A stretch of 31,058 nucleotides of DNA, taken from the NCBI GenBank assembly GCA_036501345.1, contig DASYAN010000147.1:1-31058 (forward strand), written 5' to 3'. This stretch comes from DASYAN01 sp036501345 (lineage in GTDB: Bacteria > Chloroflexota > Ktedonobacteria > Ktedonobacterales > Ktedonobacteraceae). Numbering within the stretch: position 1 is the stretch's first letter; each line of letters opens with the position of its first letter. The notes under the pieces are model-generated. The model was not told where the DNA came from and did no database searches. It saw only the letters and a program-made list of their open reading frames with translations. Positions 8,426-18,252 of the stretch are shown here, piece after piece. The translations under genes were made by a program, and so were the position numbers.

Positions 8426-10264
8426 CTACGTGTGCGGCGTTGATGTAGCGCTCAGATTAATACTTGTATCATCAAAGGATGCAAGATTGATCACCGTTCC
8501 ACCTGCACCAGTATAGGTTCCTGTTACAGCATCACCTGCCTGTACCAGAGGCAGCTTCGATGAGAGCTGGAGGTTTGCCGTAAAGATCACAGATTGTCCC
8601 TCAATCTGCAGGTAGAAGATAGTATTGCTCCCCTGCTGAACTGACGAGACACGTAGAACTTTACCAGCTACCGTCTGCGTCTTATTCGTGGTCCCACCAG
8701 TGGGTGTGCTATTGCCTTGTTGCGTGAGCCACTGCTGATAATCGCTCAGAGCCGAAGGCAGATCCGCCTCAAACTGCACATTGCCTCCGTTCAAGTCCTT
8801 GGCATCAACAAGACCCACATCCTGATAAATGTCACCGCTAGAGGTATTTTGGACATAAATGGCAACCCAGGTAGGTGTGTTGAAGATCTGGTAGAGCTGT
8901 ACTGAGGCAACATTATAGCTGCGAATGTTGGCACGCGTGGACTGGAAAGTATTAGTAACGTTATCGCCAATGCCCAGGCCAGCTATCTGCGGATAGAACT
9001 TGGCAACATTAGCATGTGTATCGAAAAGAAATACACCCGTACTTGAATTATCGTTTGCAGATGCAGATGTCATCGGCACCAGCCAGACAGGCTGATCAAT
9101 ATTGTTGTAGAGCAACTGGGGAGCACTAGCTGGCTGCTGCTGGCCCAAACCGGAGGGATTAAACCAGGGAGCTGCATGATACAAGCCCCACCACTGCAGA
9201 TATTCCGTTACCGTACTTGCAGGCATAACACGATCTATCCAGGATGGCACATCCTGTGGCTTGTACTTTTTAATCTCGCCGGTATGGGCATCCACCAGCA
9301 ATACTTCGCTCAAGACATCTCCAGTATAGCCACGTGAGGGCTGGATCAGCGAAATGGTCCAGTAAGGATGCAAGCTATCATCCAATTCCAGAGTAGGATC
9401 AACCAGATTTCCGTAGGTATACCCGCTCAGGTAGACGTGACGAAGCAAATCCTGGTTTAAGAGCGCCCCAGGCAGGTAAGCAATCTTCGCCCAATCTTCT
9501 GTATGCAATAGCGCTGGCTGCTGGGGATTTTCAGCATCCACCATCACAAAACCTGGCGTCATAGGATTGGTGAGATTGACAAAGATGTTGTTATAGCTCA
9601 GTGGAGCAACATACCAAAGGTGATGTTTGATCGATTGCAAAGTATAGCTACTTTGATCGAGATTATATGCCGAGCCCAGGTTCTGCCCACTCGAACCAAG
9701 CACCTGCTGTCCTTTATAGGATGCCACACTCTGGCTAACCAGCACGATATTCGAGGCATCAGTGGGCGGCAATTGGGATGATTGTTCAACCTTCACATTA
9801 GGAATAGCCGCCAGAGCTTTGGCATTGCCATCAAACCAGGTTGTAAAGATCGATATAAGGAACGTAGCCACAATTCCTATCACACCAACAACGATTAAAC
9901 CAAAAATGCCAGCAGCAACCTTGCCGCGTGAGGAATTCACTGGCACAGATCGTCGACGGGACGAACCTATGCTACTTTCCAAAATTGTCAGCGTGACACC
10001 TGACAAAGCAAACAGGTTCCCGAGGCTACTTATCAGTAGTGGCCAGAGCACCCATTGCCAGCCCCAGAACGGACCTGTCAAGGCAGGTAGAGTGAAATAG
10101 AGAATAAATAAACAGAATAAGTAATTGAAAATGGAGTAACGCAGAAACCATCCAAAGAACTTACGTTTATCCACTGTCTCACGCCGCCCAAACCATAACC
10201 TACCAACCGTGAGAACTGCCATGACGACCAGTGTCCCGATCAGCGCCAGCAGGAAGATAACCAT
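8426..10264 (-). CDS. Multi-pass membrane protein with large extracytoplasmic region, unknown function
   Basis: I do not recognise a named family. ATG 10264 is chosen because AAGGAG lies seven bases upstream, giving 612 residues; the frame is open 16 codons further to a TTG with a poor site. The first membrane helix starts immediately (MVIFLLALIGTLVVMAVL). Two to three more follow within 130 residues (FCLFILYFTLPAL, WPLLISSLG), and a further one follows a basic SSRRR loop (GIFGLIVVGVIGIVATFLI). The remaining 430 residues are probably outside and contain beta-rich segments. One reads VDAHTGEIKKY, which resembles a PepSY-type repeat. The C-terminal 80 residues look like a small OB-like or beta domain after a Thr/Asn linker. 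The gene stands alone between the glyQS region and a divergent secreted hydrolase. Confidence 0.75.
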   Translation of the reverse strand: MVIFLLALIGTLVVMAVLTVGRLWFGRRETVDKRKFFGWFLRYSIFNYLFCLFILYFTLPALTGPFWGWQWVLWPLLISSLGNLFALSGVTLTILESSIGSSRRRSVPVNSSRGKVAAGIFGLIVVGVIGIVATFLISIFTTWFDGNAKALAAIPNVKVEQSSQLPPTDASNIVLVSQSVASYKGQQVLGSSGQNLGSAYNLDQSSYTLQSIKHHLWYVAPLSYNNIFVNLTNPMTPGFVMVDAENPQQPALLHTEDWAKIAYLPGALLNQDLLRHVYLSGYTYGNLVDPTLELDDSLHPYWTISLIQPSRGYTGDVLSEVLLVDAHTGEIKKYKPQDVPSWIDRVMPASTVTEYLQWWGLYHAAPWFNPSGLGQQQPASAPQLLYNNIDQPVWLVPMTSASANDNSSTGVFLFDTHANVAKFYPQIAGLGIGDNVTNTFQSTRANIRSYNVASVQLYQIFNTPTWVAIYVQNTSSGDIYQDVGLVDAKDLNGGNVQFEADLPSALSDYQQWLTQQGNSTPTGGTTNKTQTVAGKVLRVSSVQQGSNTIFYLQIEGQSVIFTANLQLSSKLPLVQAGDAVTGTYTGAGGTVINLASFDDTSINLSATSTPHT

Positions 10265-10462
10265 AAAATTGCTCCTTAACTGCCATAGTAGCAGCTTTTC
10301 TCTCATAAGCAACTCAATGGGAAGATAGTATTCGAGTTCATAAATAGTCGTCCCATCTCATTGCTCGTTACGTCAAGTGCAACCGTCTACATCGCATTTT
10401 ACCACATCTTCAGATTACGCAAAGTGACACTACTCACAAACTCCCCTGATAAAAGTGATATT

Positions 10463-10507
10463 TGTCCCTGCTTCCCCCTTTTAAAGCGTACAAACTTCTC
10501 CTACAAT
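10463..10507 (+). promoter_or_regulatory. Copy 1 of a 45-bp promoter/operator block
   Basis: The block begins with TGTCCCT at 10463, continues with a CCCCC tract, and ends in TACAAT at 10502-10507, the presumed -10. It matches the copies at 27897 and 29855 in spacing without any gap. No good -35 hexamer is present 17 bases before TACAAT, which fits activator or alternative-sigma control. Predicted start near 10514, about 90 bases before the secreted hydrolase gene. Confidence 0.6.
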
Positions 10508-10603
10508 GTACTTAAAGCAGTCTTTACTAAAGATTGAATCCACAGGTTTATGATGGCATTTGCTAATTTGAGAGGAATTTAAGTCGCTTGAAGGAAACGA
10601 GAG

Positions 10604-12025
10604 TTGCTCATGAAACGCCGTGTACTTCTCATATTTGTTTTATTTGGATTTTTAAGTGGCTCGACTATGCCTTTGACTAACGTTGCTGATGCTCAAACCA
10701 AAGTTGTTCATATCCCCAGCAGTTGTATCCTCCCCAAGGCCACAAATACCATCCATGGCGTCCTTCCAGGAACTCAAATCAACTACACGATTGCGATGCC
10801 TTCGAACTGGAATGGCACACTGCTTCTCTATAGCTACATGTATATCTCCCCTACCGATCCACTCCCCAATCCAGCGCCAGTAGCTAGTGATGTCCCAACT
10901 ACTAACGCACTCTTACAGCAGGGCTATGCGCTTGCTGGCTCTTCTTATGGCACAGGCTGGGCCGTTCAAGAAGCATTCCAAGATCAGATCGCCTTGCTTG
11001 ATCTCTTCAAAACCAAGTGCGGCCCTACCGTTCATACGATCGCCTGGGGCCAATCGCTGGGCGGGATGATCACAGCTGGCCTGGTTCAGCTGTACCCCAC
11101 TCGTTTTGCTGGTGCCCTACCTATGTGTGGAGTACTTGCTGGTAGCATTGGGACCTGGAATCAAGCACTTGATGAAGCCTTTGCATTCAATGTTCTCCTG
11201 GCAGGCAATAAATTGCCAATCGTCCATATTCCTATCATGAATGCTCAGAATACCATCAAGCAGGCCACATCAATCCTTACCTCGGCACAGAACACAGCTC
11301 AAGGCAAAGCACGCACGGCCCTGATCGCTGCATTAACAGATATTCCTGGCTGGTTTGACTCAGCCTCACGTGAACCCAATATCCAGGACTTCGCCACACA
11401 GGAGCATAATCAATTTCTCTGGGAAAGCCAGGCTGACTTCCAATTTGCCTTCGGTGCCCGTGTCGAAGTAGAGTTTCGTGCTGGTGGTAACCCTTCATGG
11501 AATACTGGTGTCGACTACAGTACGCAATTGGCGCATTCAGTTGATCAGAATGAAGTTGCCGCCCTCTACAAACAAGCTGGTCTGGATCTGAATCAGGATC
11601 TGGATGCCCTGGCAAAAGCTCCACGCATTAAAGCTGATCCAGCCGCTATGAATTACCTGAGCAAGTACTTCACCTTTAACGGCAACCTGAGTATTCCTGT
11701 ACTGACCATGCATACCACTGGCGACGGACTTGCGGTCGACCAGGACGAACAGACATATGCAAGTATAGTTAACTCGAAGGAAAAATCTGCGCTACTACGC
11801 CAAGTTTTCGTCCATCGTGCCGATCACTGCAGCTTCACTCCTGCCGAGATGCTGACTGGCCTCCAAACACTGATGAATCGTGTGCAGACTGGCACGTGGG
11901 GCAATACCGATCCTCTTCTCATGGATCAGAAAGCGAATGCACTGGGGTCAGCTCTTAACCCTCATCTGCCAGGCTTTTTCAATTTCACACTAACCACCTT
12001 CCTGCGCCCATTCACTAGTTTATGA
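10604..12025 (+). CDS. Secreted alpha/beta-hydrolase-fold protein
   Basis: 473 residues counted from TTG 10604 (AAGGA eight bases upstream); ATG 10610, two codons later, is an equally possible start. A signal peptide is clear: basic MKRR, a hydrophobic run VLLIFVLFGFLSG, and an ADA-Q cleavage site near residue 30. The nucleophile elbow GQSLGG places Ser151, TTGDG places a likely acid Asp374, and RADHCSF places His408, giving a full triad in order. The substrate is not evident; the spacing and the large lid between strand and acid resemble exported peptidase, tannase or feruloyl-esterase-like relatives. It is monocistronic and has the 45-bp block as its promoter, so it should share regulation with the genes at 28167 and 30131. 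Confidence 0.8.
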   Translation: MLMKRRVLLIFVLFGFLSGSTMPLTNVADAQTKVVHIPSSCILPKATNTIHGVLPGTQINYTIAMPSNWNGTLLLYSYMYISPTDPLPNPAPVASDVPTTNALLQQGYALAGSSYGTGWAVQEAFQDQIALLDLFKTKCGPTVHTIAWGQSLGGMITAGLVQLYPTRFAGALPMCGVLAGSIGTWNQALDEAFAFNVLLAGNKLPIVHIPIMNAQNTIKQATSILTSAQNTAQGKARTALIAALTDIPGWFDSASREPNIQDFATQEHNQFLWESQADFQFAFGARVEVEFRAGGNPSWNTGVDYSTQLAHSVDQNEVAALYKQAGLDLNQDLDALAKAPRIKADPAAMNYLSKYFTFNGNLSIPVLTMHTTGDGLAVDQDEQTYASIVNSKEKSALLRQVFVHRADHCSFTPAEMLTGLQTLMNRVQTGTWGNTDPLLMDQKANALGSALNPHLPGFFNFTLTTFLRPFTSL

Positions 12026-12094
12026 GATACAGTATTACCATAGCAATAAGACAAAGAGTGTGCAGAACTCACATACCACGACCTCTCTTTACCG

Positions 12095-12124
12095 TTGACT
12101 TTTTGCAATCCTGTCTGGTACTCT
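12095..12124 (+). promoter_or_regulatory. Promoter of the argF-carA-carB operon
   Basis: TTGACT (12095-12100) and TACTCT (12119-12124) are 18 bases apart. Start near 12131. A small CTCTC/GAGAG hairpin (12137-12150) and an A-rich stretch of AAAAT repeats follow before the T-box Stem I. Confidence 0.5.
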
Positions 12125-12179
12125 TAATACAAGGGCCTCTCGCAGGAGAGCTATTAAAAACAAAATAAAATAAAATAAA

Positions 12180-12550
12180 AATGATCCGCGATGAGCGAAA
12201 CTAGTATGAGAGTAACAACTAACAGCGATCCGAAAGCTGGTGCAAGTTCGGAAGGGAATGTGCTCTTAGAACGCCTTCGCGAGCGGCTGACCGAAGAAAG
12301 CTTTCTGTACTGAGTGCATTTGGTGTATATAACAGAGGCAAGTAGGACAGGTGGATGGTTCCCACGTCAGAGAATAACCGCAACGAGTGGTTACAATCGT
12401 CTATGATACGAAATGCAAGTTTTGTTGTGCATAAGCGATTGAAAAACAATTGGGGTGGTACCACGGGTTTAGCCATGTCACAGAGCATTGACTCTGTCAC
12501 CAACTATACTCGTCCCTTCAACAAGATTGGAAGGGACGAGATTTTTTTTG
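12180..12550 (+). promoter_or_regulatory. T-box riboswitch, arginine (CGC specifier)
   Basis: The T-box core GGGTGGTACCACG is at 12453-12465. Stem I begins around 12180 with an AGTA-type bulge (CTAGTATGAGAG). The specifier is CGC at 12272-12274, placed between GAA and CTTCGCGAG as in the glycine leader of this window. CGC is an arginine codon, which matches the operon behind it. Known mechanism: low charging of tRNA-Arg favours the antiterminator, so arginine shortage raises expression. ATG codons within the leader are in frame with argF, but they lie inside this structured RNA. Confidence 0.9.
12509..12549 (+). terminator. Terminator of the arginine T-box
   Basis: An 11-bp stem, CTCGTCCCTTC (12509-12519) with GAAGGGACGAG (12530-12540), is followed by A and eight T (12542-12549). 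It lies 100 bases before argF. Confidence 0.9.
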
Positions 12551-12648
12551 TCCTCGCATCCTTCCACAACTCTCAACCTTTGTCCACGTACTCGGGAAAT
12601 GTCATGCATTGTGCGAATAAAAATATAAGGGGAGAGAAAAGCAAAAAT

Positions 12649-13647
12649 ATGGGGTTTAATCTAAAAAATCGACACTTTCTTAAATTAGAAGACTTTACAC
12701 CACAAGAGATCTCTTTTCTGCTCCAGCTTTCGGCAGAATTGAAAGCCGCGAAGTATGCAGGCTGCGAGGTTCCACGTTTACAGGGCAAGAATATTGCTCT
12801 CATCTTTGAAAAAGATTCGACACGCACACGTATTGCCTTTGAGGTTGCAGCTTACGATCAAGGTGCACATGTCACCTACCTCGGCCCCAAAGGCTCGCAT
12901 ATCGGTATGAAAGAATCTATGAAAGATACAGCCCGAGTGCTAGGTCGCATATATGACGCCATCGAGTACCGTGGGTCTGGACAGGAAATCATCGAGGAAC
13001 TTGCACGTTATGCTGGTGTTCCTGTTTGGAATGGCCTGACCACCGAGGCTCATCCTACTCAGGTCTTGGCCGACTTCCTGACCATGCAGGAACATACAAA
13101 GAAAGCGTTAGCGGAAATTTCCTTCTGCTTTCTGGGTCACGTGAATGCTAATGTATCCAGATCGCTACTTATGGGGGCAGCGAAAATGGGTATGGATATT
13201 CGTCTGGCTGGCCGCGAAGAATGTTGGCCTGACACCAACTTTGTGGCACGCGCCTCAGCTATAGCAGAGGAAACTGGTGCACAGATTACCATCACCGAAG
13301 ATGTTGAAGCGGCCGTCAAAGGCTGTGATTTCCTTTATACCGATGTGTGGGTCTCGATGGGCGAATCAACCGAGTTATGGGATAAACGCATTGAACAAAT
13401 GCTTCCCTATCAGGTCAATAGCAGATTGATGGCCCTCACCAAAAATCCCCATGTACAATTTATGCATTGTTTGCCTGCTCTCCATAATACCGAAACCCAA
13501 TTAGGCAAGACTATCTATGAAAAATATGGCCTAGATGGCTTGGAGACAACAGATGAAGTCTTCGAATCAAGAGCCTCTATTGTCTTTGATCAGGCAGAAA
13601 ACAGGCTACACACAATCAAGGCCATTATGGTTGCGACGCTGGGCTAA
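12649..13647 (+). CDS. argF: Ornithine carbamoyltransferase
   Basis: 332 residues from ATG 12649, a normal OTC length; GGGGAGAG lies about 12 bases upstream. The frame is open further back to 12355 but that part is the T-box leader. OTC joins ornithine and carbamoyl phosphate to citrulline in the cytosol. Visible motifs: carbamoyl-phosphate site DSTRTR, the GSHIGMKESMKDTARVL block, HPTQVLADFLT, the DVWVSMGE ornithine loop and HCLP near the C-terminus. The sequence also resembles the ArcB clade, but the arginine T-box and the carAB genes downstream point to biosynthesis. First gene of an operon; a 130-base gap without a terminator precedes carA. Confidence 0.95.
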   Translation: MGFNLKNRHFLKLEDFTPQEISFLLQLSAELKAAKYAGCEVPRLQGKNIALIFEKDSTRTRIAFEVAAYDQGAHVTYLGPKGSHIGMKESMKDTARVLGRIYDAIEYRGSGQEIIEELARYAGVPVWNGLTTEAHPTQVLADFLTMQEHTKKALAEISFCFLGHVNANVSRSLLMGAAKMGMDIRLAGREECWPDTNFVARASAIAEETGAQITITEDVEAAVKGCDFLYTDVWVSMGESTELWDKRIEQMLPYQVNSRLMALTKNPHVQFMHCLPALHNTETQLGKTIYEKYGLDGLETTDEVFESRASIVFDQAENRLHTIKAIMVATLG

Positions 13648-13777
13648 ACTAAACGCGAAGTGGTCCCGAGTCACTCCAGCCCAACCCAACCCTATGGGAC
13701 GCGACAAATCTGGGTCCCTATATTCTCTCGAAAACGTGTCACCTTTAGATGAGAAATTGCGCTTAAGGAGCTAATTG

Positions 13778-14908
13778 ATGAGAAATAACGGTGGAGCACC
13801 ACTCCAATCCCACGGACGCGATACCCAAATGGCACACGGTAAAATTGGGTCTGCTGGGCAATACGGAACACTAGTATTAGAGGACGGCACAAGATTTGAA
13901 GGCAAGTCATTTGGTTACGCGCAAAGTCAGGCTGGTGAAGTTGTTTTCAGTACTGGCATGGTTGGCTATCCAGAAGCATTCACAGATGCTTCATTTGCAG
14001 GCCAGATTCTGGTGCTTACCTATCCCCTTACCGGAAACTATGGCGTGCCAAAAGAAAGCCTATGGGAAGATGATCGCATCCATATTAGGGGACTTGTCGT
14101 ATCCAACTATGTCGACACCCCCTTCCATGCACAGAGTACAATGACATTGAGTACTTGGTTACAGCAGGAAAAGGTCCCAGCACTGGAAATCAAAGATACC
14201 CGTCAGCTCACACAACATATCCGAACTTACGGGGCAATGCTTGGTAAGATCATTTTTGAGCAAGATATTCCCTTCCACGATCCTAACCAGGATAACCTGA
14301 TCGCACAAGTCTCCAGTCGGGAGGTCACTACCAGTGGCCATGGTAAGAAAACCATTGCCTTGATCGACTGTGGAACAAAACGTAACATTGTTCGGTGCCT
14401 GCTCAAACGCGATCTCCAGATTGTCAGCATGCCTTGGGACTATGATCTTTTCGCTACAACCAATGATTTTCACTTTGATGGTATCATCATCTCCAATGGT
14501 CCCGGCAATCCAAAATTGGCAACCAGCACAATTCAGACCATTCGCACAGCATTGGACAACAACGTTCCCACGCTTGGTATCTGCATGGGCAATCAATTGC
14601 TGACGCTGGCAGCGGGTGGGACCACCTATAAGATGAAATTCGGGCACCGTAGCCAGAACCAGCCATGTCTCATGCATAACACGCAACGCTGTTATATCAC
14701 CACTCAAAACCACGGTTTTGCGGTCGACGAGATTCCAGAAGGCTTCGAGCCCTGGTTTATCAATGCCAATGATGGTACGAATGAGGGCATCAAGCATACA
14801 TCCAAACCATTTATGTCAGTTCAGTTTCACCCAGAAGCCGCACCGGGTCCGGTGGATACCGAATGGGTCTTTGATTACTTCTTGGAGCAGTGCTCATGCA
14901 ACAATTAA
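13778..14908 (+). CDS. carA: Carbamoyl-phosphate synthase small (glutaminase) subunit
   Basis: 376 residues from ATG 13778, chosen because AAGGAG lies seven bases upstream (a TTG one codon earlier is less well placed). The subunit releases ammonia from glutamine and passes it to CarB. An N-terminal extension of about 27 residues precedes the family start YGTLVLEDGTRFEGKSFG. The C-terminal class I amidotransferase domain holds the nucleophile Cys269 in GICMGNQLL and the FHPEA His/Glu pair. The common GHQ after the Cys is GNQ here; the catalytic residues remain, so it should be active. Second gene of the arginine operon, overlapping carB by 13 bases. Confidence 0.95.
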   Translation: MRNNGGAPLQSHGRDTQMAHGKIGSAGQYGTLVLEDGTRFEGKSFGYAQSQAGEVVFSTGMVGYPEAFTDASFAGQILVLTYPLTGNYGVPKESLWEDDRIHIRGLVVSNYVDTPFHAQSTMTLSTWLQQEKVPALEIKDTRQLTQHIRTYGAMLGKIIFEQDIPFHDPNQDNLIAQVSSREVTTSGHGKKTIALIDCGTKRNIVRCLLKRDLQIVSMPWDYDLFATTNDFHFDGIIISNGPGNPKLATSTIQTIRTALDNNVPTLGICMGNQLLTLAAGGTTYKMKFGHRSQNQPCLMHNTQRCYITTQNHGFAVDEIPEGFEPWFINANDGTNEGIKHTSKPFMSVQFHPEAAPGPVDTEWVFDYFLEQCSCNN

Positions 14909-17900
14909 ACAAAGTGCTTATCCTAGGATCTGGAGCACTAAAAATCGGACAGGCTGGAGAATTTGATTATTCTGGTTCGCAGGCCCTCAAAGCCCTAAAA
15001 GAAGAGGGCACGCAGACCATCCTGATCAATCCCAACATCGCTACTATTCAGACCTCACGGTTACTGGCTGATCGGATCTACTTCTTGCCTGTAACACCCT
15101 ACTTTGTCGAAAAGATCATTGAACGCGAGCAGCCAGATGGCATCCTGTTATCATTCGGTGGGCAGACAGCGCTCAACTGTGGCATAGAGCTCTATGAACA
15201 GGGCATCCTGGCAAAGCACCACGTCGAGATCCTAGGCACACCCATCTCTGCCATTATCCTCACCGAAGACCGACAGAAGTTTGCCGAACACTTGCATGGT
15301 ATTACTATCCCCACACCTCACAGTCAGAGCGCCACATCTCTGCAGCAAGCACTGGCAATCGGCGAAAAAATTGGCTTTCCCATCATGGTACGTGCAGGTT
15401 TCGCGCTAGGCGGACAAGGTTCTGGTATTGCACACAATGCTGACGAGTTGGAGAACATTGTAACAAATGCACTCTCCTTTGCTCCACAGGTCCTCATCGA
15501 GCAATATCTGCACCACTATAAAGAAGTCGAATACGAAGTGGTACGAGACTGCTATGACAACTGTATTACCATCTGCAACATGGAGAATATGGACCCGCTC
15601 GGCATCCATACTGGCGAATCTATCGTTGTTGCCCCTAGCCAGACGCTGACCAACGAAGAATATCATATGCTACGTGCGGCCTCCATTGCCATTGTACGCA
15701 GCCTCGGTATTGTCGGCGAATGCAATGTGCAATTTGCCCTTGACCCCATCACATCGGCATATTATGTGATCGAAGTTAACGCTCGCCTATCGCGCAGCTC
15801 TGCCCTTGCCAGCAAAGTCACTGGCTATCCTCTGGCCTATGTCGCCGCCAAACTCGCCCTTGGTTATGGACTGCCCGAGCTCGCCAACAAGGTAACAGGA
15901 GTCACCCGGGCCTGTTTTGAGCCCAGCCTTGACTACCTAGTCATCAAAATGCCACGCTGGGACCTCGCGAAATTCAGAGGTGTGGACGAAACTATCGGTA
16001 CAGGCATGAAATCGGTAGGAGAAGTGATGGGCATTGGTCGCACATTTGAGGAAGCCTATCAAAAAGCTCTGCGCATGCTTGAACAAAACTTTGAAGGTGC
16101 CACTCCGCCAGACAACTTCTTTGCCTCGCTGGAAGAGGCCGAGCACTACCTGGCAACGCCAACACCCAAACGCGTCTTCGCCATCGCCAGGGCTCTACAG
16201 GCTGGTTACCCGCTTGAAAAAATTCATGACATCACTGGCATCGATCTCTGGTTCTTGAGACGCATCCAGAATATTATTGACGCTGAAAATACTATTCAAA
16301 CTCATCATACACTTGATACCATCACTGCCAACGAACTGCACGAGATCAAACAACTGGGCATCTCAGATAAACGCATCGGAGAGCTTACTGGATACAACGA
16401 ACTAGAAGTACGTACACAGCGTCAGCAACTCGGCGTGCTCCCTTCAGTCTTCCAAATCGATACACTTGCCGCCGAATTTCCATCTCATACCAACTATCTC
16501 TACATGACCTATAATGGACAGCATAATGATGTGCAACCGTTTGCCAACCGGGGCGTGATCGTACTAGGCTCTGGCCCTTATCGCATAGGTTCTTCGGTCG
16601 AATTTGACTGGACCAGCGTAAGCACAGTAGAAGCGCTTAAAAAGTATCAGAAGCATTCAATTATCATCAACTGCAATCCAGAGACAGTTTCAACAGACTA
16701 TGATGTCTCAGAGCGCCTCTACTTTGAAGAACTGACTTTTGAGCGTATCGCAGACATCTACGACTTTGAAGCTCCCCATGGTCTAATCGTCTCGGTAGGA
16801 GGTCAGACCCCCAACAACCAAGCACGAGCATTACGTGCCTACGGCTGCACACTACTTGGCACAAGAGCACAAGATATCGACAGGGCAGAGAACCGTAGCA
16901 CCTTCTCCCGCCTTTTGGATACGCTTTCAGTGCAACAGCCCGAGTGGAACAGTTTCAATACACTAGAGGATTTGGCTGCATTTGCTGGAAAAGTCGGCTA
17001 CCCGGTCCTGGTGCGCCCATCCTATGTACTGTCCGGTAATGCGATGAAAGTCTGCGATACTCTCGAAGAGCTGGTGCGCTACACACAAGAGGCGGCAGCC
17101 TTATCGCCCGACCATCCTGTTACTGTCTCGAAATTCTTCGAGGATGCCAGGGAAATCGAATTTGACGCAGTAGCTCAGAGCGGACAGGTGAAAGCCCACG
17201 TCATCTCCGAACATATTGAGAATGCAGGCGTCCATTCCGGCGACGCTACTATCGTGCTCCCACCCCAGAGCATCCCGACAACTATTCAGGACAAAGTCAT
17301 CCAGATCGGGCATAGGATAGCAGCAGCCCTATCGATCACAGGTCCGTTTAACATCCAGTTCTTACTCAAAGACAGCCAGATCTACGTCATTGAGACCAAC
17401 CTGCGTGCCTCGCGCACATTCCCCTTCATCTCAAAAGTGACTGGTATCAACTTTATGGAACTGTTTGTCGATGCCTTGTTTGAGGACGAGATACCCGAGG
17501 TAACAATCCCAACGATCCCCTTCACCCCCCTCAAAGCAGCACAATTCTCATTTGCTCGCCTCACAAACGCTGATCCAACACTCGGAGTCGAGATGGCCTC
17601 AACGGGCGAAGTGGCTTGCTTCGGTGAGGACATGGAGGAAGCCTATCTTAAAGCCATGATCGCGACAGGCTACCAAGTACCGCAGAAGGGAATCTTTATC
17701 AGCCTGCGAGGTGATGACAAGCAAGCCGCCTTCGAAGAGAGCCTGCCACACCTGCAAGCCCTCGATCTGCCACTCTATGCCACTGAGGATACCTGGCATT
17801 TCCTGCGTCAGCGAGGCATTACTGCGACCCTGCTCCATCACCCAGAAGAACAGGCAGAGCCCACAGTAGAAGACAGCTTCCGCAATCAGCACATCGATCT

Positions 17901-18147
17901 GGCAATTATCATCGAAGCCGGACGCTTGCACACAGATTTCGATGCTTACTACACCATGCGCCGCCTAGCCATAGACTGCAACATCCCACTAATTACCAAG
18001 ATCAAGCAGGCACGCCTCTTCCTGAAAGCCCTGGCTAACAAAGATCTGGCGACTATCCCGATCAAAGCTTGGGATGAATATCAAGTAGTCGAGTCACAAA
18101 CCACGACACCTGATATCGAAAGACCGCTTGTAGGCAACCGGGGATAA
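14896..18147 (+). CDS. carB: Carbamoyl-phosphate synthase large subunit
   Basis: 1083 residues, close to the usual 1070. ATG 14896 has GGAG eight bases upstream inside the carA end; GTG 14890 is too close to that site. It makes carbamoyl phosphate from bicarbonate, ammonia and two ATP, feeding ArgF. Layout: first carboxyphosphate half (about 1-400, with ATP-grasp motifs such as VRAGFALGGQGSG), an oligomerisation region (about 400-550), the second carbamate half (about 550-935, with VRPSYVLSGNAM and IETNLRASRTFPF), and a C-terminal MGS-like allosteric domain (about 936-1083). It is intact over 3.2 kb. Under arginine T-box control it is probably the arginine-dedicated copy, with pyrimidine control visible only if a second copy exists elsewhere. 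Confidence 0.96.
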   Translation: MQQLNKVLILGSGALKIGQAGEFDYSGSQALKALKEEGTQTILINPNIATIQTSRLLADRIYFLPVTPYFVEKIIEREQPDGILLSFGGQTALNCGIELYEQGILAKHHVEILGTPISAIILTEDRQKFAEHLHGITIPTPHSQSATSLQQALAIGEKIGFPIMVRAGFALGGQGSGIAHNADELENIVTNALSFAPQVLIEQYLHHYKEVEYEVVRDCYDNCITICNMENMDPLGIHTGESIVVAPSQTLTNEEYHMLRAASIAIVRSLGIVGECNVQFALDPITSAYYVIEVNARLSRSSALASKVTGYPLAYVAAKLALGYGLPELANKVTGVTRACFEPSLDYLVIKMPRWDLAKFRGVDETIGTGMKSVGEVMGIGRTFEEAYQKALRMLEQNFEGATPPDNFFASLEEAEHYLATPTPKRVFAIARALQAGYPLEKIHDITGIDLWFLRRIQNIIDAENTIQTHHTLDTITANELHEIKQLGISDKRIGELTGYNELEVRTQRQQLGVLPSVFQIDTLAAEFPSHTNYLYMTYNGQHNDVQPFANRGVIVLGSGPYRIGSSVEFDWTSVSTVEALKKYQKHSIIINCNPETVSTDYDVSERLYFEELTFERIADIYDFEAPHGLIVSVGGQTPNNQARALRAYGCTLLGTRAQDIDRAENRSTFSRLLDTLSVQQPEWNSFNTLEDLAAFAGKVGYPVLVRPSYVLSGNAMKVCDTLEELVRYTQEAAALSPDHPVTVSKFFEDAREIEFDAVAQSGQVKAHVISEHIENAGVHSGDATIVLPPQSIPTTIQDKVIQIGHRIAAALSITGPFNIQFLLKDSQIYVIETNLRASRTFPFISKVTGINFMELFVDALFEDEIPEVTIPTIPFTPLKAAQFSFARLTNADPTLGVEMASTGEVACFGEDMEEAYLKAMIATGYQVPQKGIFISLRGDDKQAAFEESLPHLQALDLPLYATEDTWHFLRQRGITATLLHHPEEQAEPTVEDSFRNQHIDLAIIIEAGRLHTDFDAYYTMRRLAIDCNIPLITKIKQARLFLKALANKDLATIPIKAWDEYQVVESQTTTPDIERPLVGNRG

Positions 18148-18252
18148 AGCTGACACTCCTTGCCATAAATGTGCGAGCATTCTTCTTTTAGGTTGAGATG
18201 GACATAATAAAGTGAACAGATCCTAATAAATACATTACCTCATTGTATTGCT

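Noticed and set aside
12355..12648. N-terminal extension of ornithine carbamoyltransferase by 98 codons
   Set aside because: This stretch is the T-box leader and terminator. Family similarity begins after ATG 12649.
14159..14797. 212-codon minus-strand frame
   Set aside because: Antisense shadow inside carA.
18205..18252. AATACA/TGTATT hairpin as a terminator between carB and the hydrolase
   Set aside because: The stem is short and AT-only with mismatches and no clean T run on either strand.
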